This document shows, one piece after another, positions 25,288 to 33,942 of a stretch of 64,000 nt of DNA. Within the stretch, counting starts at the first letter, position 1; every line of letters begins with the position of its first letter. Source of the DNA: Mycoplasmatota bacterium. GTDB taxonomy: Bacteria; Bacillota_I; Bacilli_A; Haloplasmatales; Haloplasmataceae. The stretch spans positions 744,001 to 808,000 of the forward strand of contig CP074573.1 of NCBI GenBank assembly GCA_018394295.1. The letters run 5' to 3'. Under the pieces are notes generated by a model. It was given only the letters and a program-made list of their open reading frames with translations. It did not search any database and was not told the origin of the DNA. The position numbers were made by a program, and so were the translations under genes.

Positions 25288-28200
25288 ATGAAAAATTTCA
25301 AAAATTTATTAAGTATTTTATTATTATTTATTGTTGTATTTACATTAACCTCATGTGATAATGAAGAAGAGATTAATTTATCTGTTTCTAACGAGTCATT
25401 ATCCATTGTATTAAATGCAAAAATGACTTTAGATTTTGAAACCAATGATAAAGATGGAGTCGTTTTTAATTCTAGTGATGAAGCAGTTGTACTAGTTAAT
25501 GAAGAGGGTGTAATTGAAGCGCTATCTCTAGGAACTGCAACTGTAACTATTACATCAAAAACTGATTCTAACGTGAGTGTATCAGTTAGTATCACAGTTA
25601 TTAAGCAAAACCCTACAGAAATTAAGATAATTGGAGAAGATAAGGTTTTCTTAGGTAGTGGTACTCAACTTAATTTAGAAATAGTACCCAATCATGCAAA
25701 AGATGAAGTAATATGGTCATCAAGTGATGAAAGTATCGCAACAGTAGATGAAAATGGGTTAGTAACAACGGTTGGTGAAGGAGAAGTAACAATTATAGCA
25801 ACATCTGCAGAGGATACAAATATTAAAGGAATCCATGAAATAACCGTATTATTGCCAAGCCCTACTAGTTTAGTAATTGAAGGTAAAACTAGTCTCTTAT
25901 TAACAGAGACGATGAATTTAACTGTAACAGTTGATCCAATTCTAGCTAGTAATGAAGTTAAATGGTCATCAAGTGATGAAAATATCGTAACAGTAGATGA
26001 CAATGGATTAGTAACACCAGTTGGTGAAGGACAAGTAACCATTACAGCAGTATCTATGCTTGATGAATCAATAGCTAATACCATGGAAATTACGGTTGCT
26101 AATAACATATTAGTTGATAAAAACGTTGTTAGTGGTGATACATTTGAGTATCTTGGTTATATGTTTACCTATGGTGTGAACCTATTTAATAACATTCAAG
26201 AAGCAATTGATGTTGCAACTAGTGATGTTAATATATATATTACCCCAGGTATTTATGAAGATAATTTCACGATAAACAAAAATGGAATTCATCTTCTTGG
26301 AGCGAACTATGATAAAGATTCAAATTTGGTAACACGTACAGAGGAAACGGTATTAAAGGGTGTTATAACAATTGGTGAATGTGAAGATATCATAATAAAT
26401 GGTTTTAAATTTACTGATACAGCTCAAATAGTTTCAGAAAGTGATCATTTAATCAATAAACTTGAAATAAGTTATAATCTTATCGAAAATATAAATTATA
26501 GTACTAGTGAAATCAAAGGATTTATTCAATTTGTATCTTCAAGTATAGATACAGGTGTACAAAATATTAGTATAACTCATAACCAGTTTGATCATATTTA
26601 TGCAACTGAAAATGAAGCTAAATTAGTTAGACCAATATGGATTAGTTATACCAAGTTAGTTAATATAACTAATAATGTTTTTAGTAACTATGACCGTGAT
26701 GTATTTATTGAATATACATCAGGAACTATTTTAGTAAAAGAAAATAGTTTTGAAAACAATTCTGCTCGAGCATTACAAATTGTTGGTTTCCTAGATGGGG
26801 ATATAAATGTATCTGAAAATAGTTTTAAAAATAGTAATGATTGGGCGATTGCGATTTGGGGAAAAAGTGAATATGAACACGGTATCCTTATTGAAGTAAC
26901 CCATAATACAATTGATACAGCATTGAAGGGGATTATGATTGACCCAGAATACAAAAACTCACAGGGTTCTTGGGTAGCTGATAAAATAATTTTCGCTAAT
27001 GCAAACTATAATATCATTAAAAATGTAACTTCTTATTACGGATATAGTTCTGATGTATATCCTGTTGATTTTACGAAAAATTACTGGGGTACTGAAACAC
27101 CAATAATTGATCAATTTGGTAATCTAACAGAAAATGAATATAGAGATTATTATACAACCGAAGAAGAAGTGCCATCTTCAGAAGAAACAGCGATTGTTTA
27201 TCCAAACGACATCATTATTTCTAATCCTATTGCTAATATGAATAGTGGAGATACTTATCAATTAAATCTTCAAGTGCTTCCTATAGATGCATCAATTAAT
27301 CATGTCTATTGGTTAAGTTCAGATCAAACAATTGTTAGCGTTTCACAAGATGGATTATTAACAGCGATAAAAAGTGGAATTGCTGAAATTATGGTTACAT
27401 CAGCTGATAATTCTAAAATAATTAAGGTATTTACAGTTGTAGTAGATGCTGAAGCAGGAATTAAATTATCATTCTCAAATACAGATAATAACCTTATTGT
27501 TGGAGATACATTAGAAATAGCAGAAAAAGCATTTCCAGTTAGTGAAATTGATCATGAAGTAATTTGGTCATCAAGTGATGAACAAGTGGCAACGGTTGAT
27601 CAAAATGGTTTAGTGACAACTATTTCTGAAGGGGTGGTTACCATCACTGTTTCATTTGCTGATAATGAATTAATAAGAACATCTGTGACGTTGAATGTCT
27701 ACAATCAATTAGATATGAATAACTTATTTGATTTAATAAGTATGTATCAAACGATTTCATCGAAAAGTTATTACTTTACCTCATATGGTGCCACTAATTA
27801 CACAGTTAACACTAATAAGAGTATTGCTTCTTATTTCTATGATAGAAACGTTATCCAACAAGATATTATTGGAATCAGTGATTATACGAGAACTGGACGT
27901 TTAATGTCATCAATTCCTAATGAATATCCGTCTTATAATGAGGATAATATAAATTGGATTGTAGTTCATGACACAGCTAATACAAGTTCTTCAGCAACAG
28001 CAGCAATGCACGCTTTATATCTTCATAACTTAACCAATAATCCAAGTAACACTACCTATGTATCTTGGCATTATACTGTTGATGAAAATGAAATAATTCA
28101 TCATATTCCTGATAATGAGCGTGCTTTTCACGCAGGAGATGGAAGTCGTTTAGTTGGTGAAGGAAATTATGAAGGTGGAGGTAATACTAATGGTATTGGG

Positions 28201-28596
28201 ATTGAAATGGCTGTAAATAAAGGATCGGATATTTATAAAACATGGCATAAAACTGCTAAATTAGTCGCGATGTTATTAGTAAAATATAATCTTCCTATAG
28301 ATAATTATAAATTCCATCATGATTTTAGTGGAAAAGATTGTCCAAGAACGTTAAGAAATGCTCGTTTAACAAGTGAATTTAGAAAAATGGTAGAAATTGA
28401 ATATGAAATTAGATTAAACCATAAAGACGCTAAAATTACAATGAAATCTAATTACCCAGAATATCTAGATGATAGTGGTCGGATTATTAAACTACCTTTA
28501 TTACCGATGACGGTAAGCTATGATGTGACTGTAACTGAAAATGGAGTTACTGAAACTCGTACATTCTATACCTATTTACCAGGTAGTAAATCTTAA
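25288..28596 (+). CDS. Large surface lipoprotein: Big_2 repeats, beta-helix domain and N-acetylmuramoyl-L-alanine amidase
   Basis: A 1102-residue exported protein. The signal peptide ends in a lipobox (TLTSC, Cys23). Big_2 (bacterial Ig-like) domains fill about residues 30-275 and 640-810, with the repeated core WSSSDE then ATVDENGLV. Between them, residues 290-630 read like a right-handed beta-helix of the DUF1565/pectate-lyase-like type (GIYEDNFTINKNGIHLLGA, repeated N/S/F ladder). The amidase_2 domain is at about residues 885-1045 with zinc ligands in NWIVVHDTA, FHHDFSG and KDCPRTL. About 60 more residues end the protein. It probably binds and trims cell wall, its own or that of another cell. 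AGGGGAGG precedes the ATG. Confidence 0.87.
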   Translation: MKNFKNLLSILLLFIVVFTLTSCDNEEEINLSVSNESLSIVLNAKMTLDFETNDKDGVVFNSSDEAVVLVNEEGVIEALSLGTATVTITSKTDSNVSVSVSITVIKQNPTEIKIIGEDKVFLGSGTQLNLEIVPNHAKDEVIWSSSDESIATVDENGLVTTVGEGEVTIIATSAEDTNIKGIHEITVLLPSPTSLVIEGKTSLLLTETMNLTVTVDPILASNEVKWSSSDENIVTVDDNGLVTPVGEGQVTITAVSMLDESIANTMEITVANNILVDKNVVSGDTFEYLGYMFTYGVNLFNNIQEAIDVATSDVNIYITPGIYEDNFTINKNGIHLLGANYDKDSNLVTRTEETVLKGVITIGECEDIIINGFKFTDTAQIVSESDHLINKLEISYNLIENINYSTSEIKGFIQFVSSSIDTGVQNISITHNQFDHIYATENEAKLVRPIWISYTKLVNITNNVFSNYDRDVFIEYTSGTILVKENSFENNSARALQIVGFLDGDINVSENSFKNSNDWAIAIWGKSEYEHGILIEVTHNTIDTALKGIMIDPEYKNSQGSWVADKIIFANANYNIIKNVTSYYGYSSDVYPVDFTKNYWGTETPIIDQFGNLTENEYRDYYTTEEEVPSSEETAIVYPNDIIISNPIANMNSGDTYQLNLQVLPIDASINHVYWLSSDQTIVSVSQDGLLTAIKSGIAEIMVTSADNSKIIKVFTVVVDAEAGIKLSFSNTDNNLIVGDTLEIAEKAFPVSEIDHEVIWSSSDEQVATVDQNGLVTTISEGVVTITVSFADNELIRTSVTLNVYNQLDMNNLFDLISMYQTISSKSYYFTSYGATNYTVNTNKSIASYFYDRNVIQQDIIGISDYTRTGRLMSSIPNEYPSYNEDNINWIVVHDTANTSSSATAAMHALYLHNLTNNPSNTTYVSWHYTVDENEIIHHIPDNERAFHAGDGSRLVGEGNYEGGGNTNGIGIEMAVNKGSDIYKTWHKTAKLVAMLLVKYNLPIDNYKFHHDFSGKDCPRTLRNARLTSEFRKMVEIEYEIRLNHKDAKITMKSNYPEYLDDSGRIIKLPLLPMTVSYDVTVTENGVTETRTFYTYLPGSKS
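25714..25980 (+). repeat. DNA-level repeats within the Big_2 coding region
   Basis: The 18-mer TGGTCATCAAGTGATGAA occurs at 25714-25731, 25963-25980 and again at 27565-27582. Each marks the same place in a Big_2 domain, and similarity continues downstream. This suggests recent duplication or gene conversion among the domains. Confidence 0.85.
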
Positions 28597-28617
28597 ATAC
28601 CTATTGGAGGTAGTTAG

Positions 28618-29091
28618 ATGGTTGAAAAATGTAAAAATCAATTTAATTTAGTTTTTTCAATGTTAGAGAAATTAATTGAAGAGAGTAGTGAGAAAATATG
28701 GAATCAAAAGATCGGTGGTCATATCTATTTTCAACAATTACTTCACACTTTGATGGGAATCAATTTCTGGTTTAGGGATAATAATGATCAATTTATTGAA
28801 CCATTCAAGGAAAGGGGATTTTATCCTGAATTTGAAGAGGACCCTTTATCAGTTATGTCTAAAACTGAATTAATTAATTACAAAAATACCGTAAAAGGAA
28901 TAATTAATCAATTCTTCTTTAATAGAAGTGATCAATGGTTGAATGAAAAATCCCTTGTTTATTCCAAATTATCTAATTTAGATATCATTTTTATGCAAGT
29001 AAGACATGTTCAATATCACATTGGTTATTGTAATGCATTATTACATGAAAATGAGGAAAATAAAATCTCTTGGATTGACTATTATGGTTAA
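28618..29091 (+). CDS. DinB-like putative metal-dependent protein
   Basis: A 157-residue four-helix-bundle protein of the DinB/YfiT superfamily. The likely metal-binding triad is His43 (QLLHTLMG), His130 and His134 (VRHVQYHIGY). Some family members are thiol-dependent S-transferases; most have no known role. TTGGAGG precedes the ATG. It lies 21 bases after the lipoprotein gene without a terminator between, so the two may share a transcript. Confidence 0.75.
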   Translation: MVEKCKNQFNLVFSMLEKLIEESSEKIWNQKIGGHIYFQQLLHTLMGINFWFRDNNDQFIEPFKERGFYPEFEEDPLSVMSKTELINYKNTVKGIINQFFFNRSDQWLNEKSLVYSKLSNLDIIFMQVRHVQYHIGYCNALLHENEENKISWIDYYG

Positions 29092-29506
29092 AGATAATTA
29101 TTTTAAATTGAGATTTTAAATAATAAGATGAAGTACTTATTTAATATTTATAAAAAATATATGTTATTTGATACTCAAATGATATAATTGAACAAAACGT
29201 TGTTATATCAAATAAATTAATCAGAAATTTTGATATATTCGACAGTTTTCGACAAATTTCTTTTAGATTTAAAGTTATATTTAGTACATACCGTTGTATA
29301 TAATAGATTTTTAGTTTTCCATTACCTCCTCTCTCAAAAGATGAATTAGTCAATTCTGTTATATCAAAGAATCTAATGAATTTATTTTTTGATAGAGAGG
29401 ATTTTAATGTGTTCAATTGAAAATTAAAATAACGGGGGATGATCTTTAGAAGTTTTGTATTTCTAAAATCATATATATTTAAAAAGAGAAAAGGAGAGAA
29501 GAGAAA
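29092..29506 (+). other. 415-base region upstream of oppA, no gene seen
   Basis: I see no convincing coding frame. A minus-strand frame at 29141-29416 would start with TTG and has no ribosome site or recognisable product. The region holds an extended -10 element (TG, one base, TATAAT at 29183-29188), a second TATAAT at 29299-29304, the direct repeat GTTATATCAAA (about 29202 and 29358), an inverse copy TTTGATATA near 29228, and the hairpin listed at 29328-29400. A ribosome site (AAAAGGAGAG) precedes oppA. It probably acts as promoter plus long leader. Confidence 0.5.
29328..29400 (+). promoter_or_regulatory. Long imperfect hairpin in the oppA leader
   Basis: CCTCTCT at 29328-29334 pairs with AGAGAGG at 29394-29400. 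CAAAA and TTTTG continue the stem after a two-base bulge. Inner pairs TTAG/CTAA and ATTC/GAAT close on a 12-base loop. The CCTCCTCTCT segment from 29325 is also partly complementary to the purine-rich ribosome site of oppA. Confidence 0.5.
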
Positions 29507-31879
29507 ATGAAAAAATTGTCAAGTTTTATCTTGATGTTCGCTATTGTTTTAACTGCTTTTACTTTAGCAAGTTGTGGCAAGAAGACTAATAAAAGTGAAC
29601 AAGCACTTGTAGTTGGTTATGATGCATTTAGTGAAAAATTTAGTCCATTCTTTAGCGATACAGATATGGATACTGATGTAGTTGAAATGACTAGTGTTGA
29701 ACTTATGACTACAGACAGAGATGGTGGAATTGTTTATAATGCTATCAACGGTGAAACAATTGCTCGTGGTGGTAAAAGTTACGAATATAAGGGCATCTCT
29801 GATATAACTGTTACTCAAGGTAATGGTAAAACAACTTATAATATAAAGATAAGAGATGATATTAAATTCTCAGATGGTCATGTTATGGACGCTGATGATA
29901 TTATCTTCTCATATTATGTTAGGTTAGATCCATATTATACTGGTTCTTCTTCAATAGGTGCTATTGACATTGTCGGATATTCAAATTACAAATATAATTC
30001 GACTGCATCAGAGCAAGCAAGAACAATTGCTGAAGGAACATATGGTGACTTAATCGATGCAATTGGAACTGATACAGCTAATGCTGAATTAAACCAATAT
30101 GTTTTAGATGAAATCCATGCATTACTTGACGAAGAATTTGATTGGGTTAAGAATGATGTTATAAATAATGAAATATATACTGGTTACTGGGTATTAGAAG
30201 ATGGAAGTCCTTATGACAAAGATAATAATGTACCTGAAGACGCTTCAGCTGCTGCAACATTTGCTTCCTTCTATGCATTAGATGAAAATTATTCAGTTGT
30301 TGGAAAAACTCGTGAAACTATTGTAGATGAAATTGCAGCAATGTATGAATATGATTATCTTACACTTGATGCCTATTATGGTGGTGCAGTAGTAGCTCCT
30401 AAGGTTGAAAGAAAAGCATTGAACATAGCTATTAAAATTGCTGTAGAAGATTTAGATGGTGACCCTGTTCCTAATATCACTGGTATTAGAAAAATTAGTC
30501 AAACTGAAGTAGAAGTAGATGTTTACGGATTTGATGCTGCTGCTATATATGATATATGTGGTATAACAGTTGCACCTATGCATTACTATGGTGACGAGTC
30601 TCTATATAATTATGCAAATAATCAATTTGGCTTCAATAGTCGTACAGAAACTTCAATGGATGATATTCAAGCAAAAACAGATACCCCAATGGGTGCTGGT
30701 CCTTATAAGTTCGTTAAATTTGAAAATAATGTTGTATACTTTAAAGCAAACAAAAATTATTATAAAGGCGAACCTAAAATAAAATATGTTAACTTCCAAG
30801 TTGTAGATGAACCTAGCAAAGTAAGTGCAATTGGTACAGGAGATATTGATATTTCAAATCCTTCTGGATCAAGAGTTAAATTCCAAGAAATTGATTCTTA
30901 TGGAGATAAAATTCATATTAGTTCAATTGATAATTTAGGTTATGGCTATATTGGACTTAGTGCAAAGAACGTTGCTGTTGGTGATGATATTGATAGTACT
31001 GCATCTAAAGCATTAAGAACTGCTTTTGCAACTGTTCTTTCATCTCAAAGATATACATCTATAAACAGTTATTACGGTGAAGCTGCATCTATTATAAATT
31101 ATCCAATTTCTAATACAAGTTGGGCTGCACCAAAACCTGGTGAAGATGGATACGAAACTGCATTTAGTAGAAATCCTGATGGAACAACAGTTTATGATGG
31201 AGATCCTGCAGATTTAGCAGATTCAGTAAGAAATGAAGAAGCTAAATTAGCTGCTAAAGCATGGTTAGTTGAAGCTGGATATACATTTGTTGAAAAAGCA
31301 GGAGATGCTCAATTTGGTGATAGTCTTTACACAGCAACAGCACCTGATGGCGCTAAATTAGAGTATGAAATTATCGTTCCTGGTGATGGTGTTGGGGATC
31401 ATCCTTCACATGGTATAGCTACTCAATTCAAAAATATTATGGCTGAGCTTGGTATCACAATTACTATTAATGACCCAACTAATTCAGGTGTATTATGGGA
31501 CATATTAGATGCAGATGAACAAGAAATATGGTGTGCTGCATGGGTTGCTACAATTGACCCTGATATGTATCAAGTTTATCATAGTAGTAATGTTGTTGGT
31601 GAAGAAGGTTCAACAGAATCAAATCATTATTATATTCGTGATAATGATTTAGATACAAAAATTATTGACGCACGTTCATCTGATGATCAATCATTCCGTA
31701 AAGGTGTATATAAAGAGTGTCTAGATATAATTATTGATTGGGCTGTTGAAGTACCTATTTATCAAAGACAAAACATTATTGCATTTTCAACTGAAAGAGT
31801 AAATATAGATACAATTACACCAGATATTACGACTTATTGGGATTGGATGGAAGACATCGAAAAGTTAGAAATGAAATAA
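29507..31879 (+). CDS. oppA: Oligopeptide ABC transporter substrate-binding lipoprotein, unusually long
   Basis: A family 5 extracellular solute-binding protein with a lipoprotein signal (AFTLASCGK, Cys23). Family features are KYNIKIRDDIKFSDGHVMDADDIIFSY, read in parts from about residue 110, the GAGPYKFVKFENN segment, and the FKNIMAELGITITI region. At 790 residues it is about 250 longer than usual; the extra part lies mainly around residues 145-290, acidic and Ala/Tyr-rich. It delivers peptides, or possibly another ligand, to the OppBC channel. It is separated from oppB by a stable hairpin, typical where the binding protein is made in excess. Confidence 0.9.
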   Translation: MKKLSSFILMFAIVLTAFTLASCGKKTNKSEQALVVGYDAFSEKFSPFFSDTDMDTDVVEMTSVELMTTDRDGGIVYNAINGETIARGGKSYEYKGISDITVTQGNGKTTYNIKIRDDIKFSDGHVMDADDIIFSYYVRLDPYYTGSSSIGAIDIVGYSNYKYNSTASEQARTIAEGTYGDLIDAIGTDTANAELNQYVLDEIHALLDEEFDWVKNDVINNEIYTGYWVLEDGSPYDKDNNVPEDASAAATFASFYALDENYSVVGKTRETIVDEIAAMYEYDYLTLDAYYGGAVVAPKVERKALNIAIKIAVEDLDGDPVPNITGIRKISQTEVEVDVYGFDAAAIYDICGITVAPMHYYGDESLYNYANNQFGFNSRTETSMDDIQAKTDTPMGAGPYKFVKFENNVVYFKANKNYYKGEPKIKYVNFQVVDEPSKVSAIGTGDIDISNPSGSRVKFQEIDSYGDKIHISSIDNLGYGYIGLSAKNVAVGDDIDSTASKALRTAFATVLSSQRYTSINSYYGEAASIINYPISNTSWAAPKPGEDGYETAFSRNPDGTTVYDGDPADLADSVRNEEAKLAAKAWLVEAGYTFVEKAGDAQFGDSLYTATAPDGAKLEYEIIVPGDGVGDHPSHGIATQFKNIMAELGITITINDPTNSGVLWDILDADEQEIWCAAWVATIDPDMYQVYHSSNVVGEEGSTESNHYYIRDNDLDTKIIDARSSDDQSFRKGVYKECLDIIIDWAVEVPIYQRQNIIAFSTERVNIDTITPDITTYWDWMEDIEKLEMK

Positions 31880-31907
31880 AATGTAAATAATAATTCAAAT
31901 AAGACAT

Positions 31908-31941
31908 ACCCGACTTAAGTTTAATTTTAACTGGGTCGGGT
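31908..31941 (+). terminator. Hairpin between oppA and oppB
   Basis: ACCCGAC and GTCGGGT pair around a partly paired 20-base interior (AGTT/AACT), followed by TTATTTTAATTTT. It is likely a partial terminator or 3'-end stabiliser that raises oppA expression above the rest of the operon. Confidence 0.75.
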
Positions 31942-31970
31942 TATTTTAATTTTAGGTAGGAGTTGATGAA

Positions 31971-32945
31971 ATGAAAACATTTATAATAAGACGTCTACTA
32001 ATCAGTATAATCGTTTTATTTGGTGTATCAATTATTTTATATACTATTATAAGATTATTACCAAGCAACTATGTTGACTCCATTATGCGTGGTAATCCTA
32101 AAATAACACCTGAGAGAATTGATCATATGAAAGATTTATATGGGCTCAATTCAGGGATTATTGAAGGATACTTTGACTGGATAGTTAAAGCATTAAAAGG
32201 TGATTTTGGTAATTCATTTATATCAGGAAGCCCAGTTATAGGTGATATTAAAGATAAAATGTGGACTTCTTTTTGGCTCGCATTAATTTCATTAATTTTA
32301 GAAGTTTTAATCGCTGTACCACTTGGTGTTATTGCTGCTACAAAACAGTATTCAAAAACAGATTATTCTGTAACTGTAATAGCACTTATGGGGATATCCC
32401 TTCCAAGTTTCTTTTTTGCGATTGTACTTCAACAAATTTTCGCTGTACATTTAGGAATACTTCCATTACAAGGGATGGTAGATGCACGATCTCATCAATT
32501 TATGTCCCAATTTGGGCAATATTATGATATATTTTGCCACTTTATTCTTCCAATCACTGTATTAACCATGGTTGGTATGGGAGGATTAATGCGTTACACA
32601 CGTACAAACATGCTTGAGGTATTAAAATCTGATTATATTAGAACTGCACGTGCAAAAGGATTGAGTGAAAAAACTGTTTTCTATAAACATGCTTTTAGAA
32701 ATACTTTAATTCCAATCGTTACAATTCTAGGAGGTACATTACCAGCATTATTTGCCGGTGCGATGATTACAGAAACAATATTCTCGATTCCTGGACTTGG
32801 AAGAGCCGGATTAAATGCTATTACTCAGGGGGATATTCCTTATATAATGACATTTAATATGTTCATAGCCATTCTAACTTTATTAGGAACGTTATTGGCT
32901 GATATAACTTATGCAATAGTTGATCCGCGTGTCAGATTATCGTAG
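31971..32945 (+). CDS. oppB: Oligopeptide ABC transporter permease OppB
   Basis: A 324-residue inner-membrane permease with six hydrophobic segments. The start RRLLISIIVLFGVSIILYTII is typical of OppB/DppB. The EAA loop that contacts the ATPases reads DYIRTARAKGLSEKTVFYKHAFRN in the usual place. Near the end, TETIFSIPGLGRAG is another OppB hallmark. GGAG precedes the ATG. Confidence 0.94.
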   Translation: MKTFIIRRLLISIIVLFGVSIILYTIIRLLPSNYVDSIMRGNPKITPERIDHMKDLYGLNSGIIEGYFDWIVKALKGDFGNSFISGSPVIGDIKDKMWTSFWLALISLILEVLIAVPLGVIAATKQYSKTDYSVTVIALMGISLPSFFFAIVLQQIFAVHLGILPLQGMVDARSHQFMSQFGQYYDIFCHFILPITVLTMVGMGGLMRYTRTNMLEVLKSDYIRTARAKGLSEKTVFYKHAFRNTLIPIVTILGGTLPALFAGAMITETIFSIPGLGRAGLNAITQGDIPYIMTFNMFIAILTLLGTLLADITYAIVDPRVRLS

Positions 32946-32960
32946 AAAGGATAGGTTAAA

Positions 32961-33938
32961 ATGAAGAAAAATGTAGATAAGACAAATCTTGATAATCAAG
33001 AGTTGAATAATTCTATCCAAGAGACAAAAGAAGAAATTTGTGTTGATAAAATAATTACTCCTGGACAATTAGTAATGAAACGTTTTATACGTAATAAACT
33101 TGCTATAATTGGTATCGTTGTCCTTGTTTGTATGTTTGTTTTTTCCTTTTTCGGACCTTTACTCATCAATTATTCCTATTCAGAAGTATTTGTAGATGAT
33201 GAACTTTCACTCATTAGAATGTTTGAACGACCATCAGCAGAACATTTACTAGGACTTGATGGACATGGGATGGATGTTATGGTCAGATTAATGTATGGGG
33301 GTAGAATTTCGCTTACTGTTGGTTTTGTCGTAGTAGGGATTGAAATTTTAATTGGTACTATTGTTGGTGGTATCGCTGGATTTTATGGTCGTTGGGTGGA
33401 CGGCTTATGTATGAGAATAGTTGACATTTTCTTATGTATTCCATATTTACCTGTTATGTTAATCGTTGGAGCGGTTATAGATACTTTAGAAATTGATAAA
33501 ACAAAAAATATATATATATTGATGATTATGATGGGAGTTTTATATTGGCCAGGAGTTGCTAGGTTAATACGTGGACAAATTCTAACATTACGGGAACAAG
33601 AATTTATGGTAGCAACAGAAGCTTTAGGATTAAAAGCTAGAAGACGTATATTCAAACACCTTATCCCAAATATAATTCCTCAATTAATCGTTTATGCTAC
33701 TATGGGACTTGGTGGTATCATATTGACAGAAGCTGCTCTATCATTCTTAGGATTTGGTGTTCGATATCCTGTTCCTAGTTGGGGAAATATGATTAATGCG
33801 GTTAACCAACCATATATATTGAAACAATATCTATTTCCATGGGTACCGCCAGGATTATGTATATTTTTAACCGTTTTAGCGTTCAACTTTGTTGGTGACG
33901 GATTAAGAGATGCATTTGATCCAAAAATGAAGAGGTGA
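32961..33938 (+). CDS. oppC: Oligopeptide ABC transporter permease OppC
   Basis: A 325-residue permease with a 40-residue hydrophilic N-terminal extension, then a family-typical start (MKRFIRNKLAIIGIVVLV). It has HLLGLDGHGMDVMVRLMYGGR, the EAA loop EFMVATEALGLKARRRIFKH and the ending LRDAFDPKMKR. It pairs with OppB to form the channel. GAAAGGAT precedes the ATG, 15 bases after oppB. Confidence 0.94.
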   Translation: MKKNVDKTNLDNQELNNSIQETKEEICVDKIITPGQLVMKRFIRNKLAIIGIVVLVCMFVFSFFGPLLINYSYSEVFVDDELSLIRMFERPSAEHLLGLDGHGMDVMVRLMYGGRISLTVGFVVVGIEILIGTIVGGIAGFYGRWVDGLCMRIVDIFLCIPYLPVMLIVGAVIDTLEIDKTKNIYILMIMMGVLYWPGVARLIRGQILTLREQEFMVATEALGLKARRRIFKHLIPNIIPQLIVYATMGLGGIILTEAALSFLGFGVRYPVPSWGNMINAVNQPYILKQYLFPWVPPGLCIFLTVLAFNFVGDGLRDAFDPKMKR

Positions 33939-33942
33939 TAAT

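Noticed and set aside
25692-26108. Minus-strand frame of 138 codons inside the lipoprotein gene
   Set aside because: It is a shadow of the Big_2 repeats, with low-complexity Ser/Thr/Val content and no ribosome site.
25714-27582. Repeats considered as a CRISPR array
   Set aside because: The repeats are within a coding frame, irregularly spaced, and encode the same place in Big_2 domains.
29141-29416. Minus-strand frame of 91 codons in the oppA leader
   Set aside because: It would start with TTG, has no ribosome site and gives no recognisable protein. The DNA around it is better explained as leader with hairpin.
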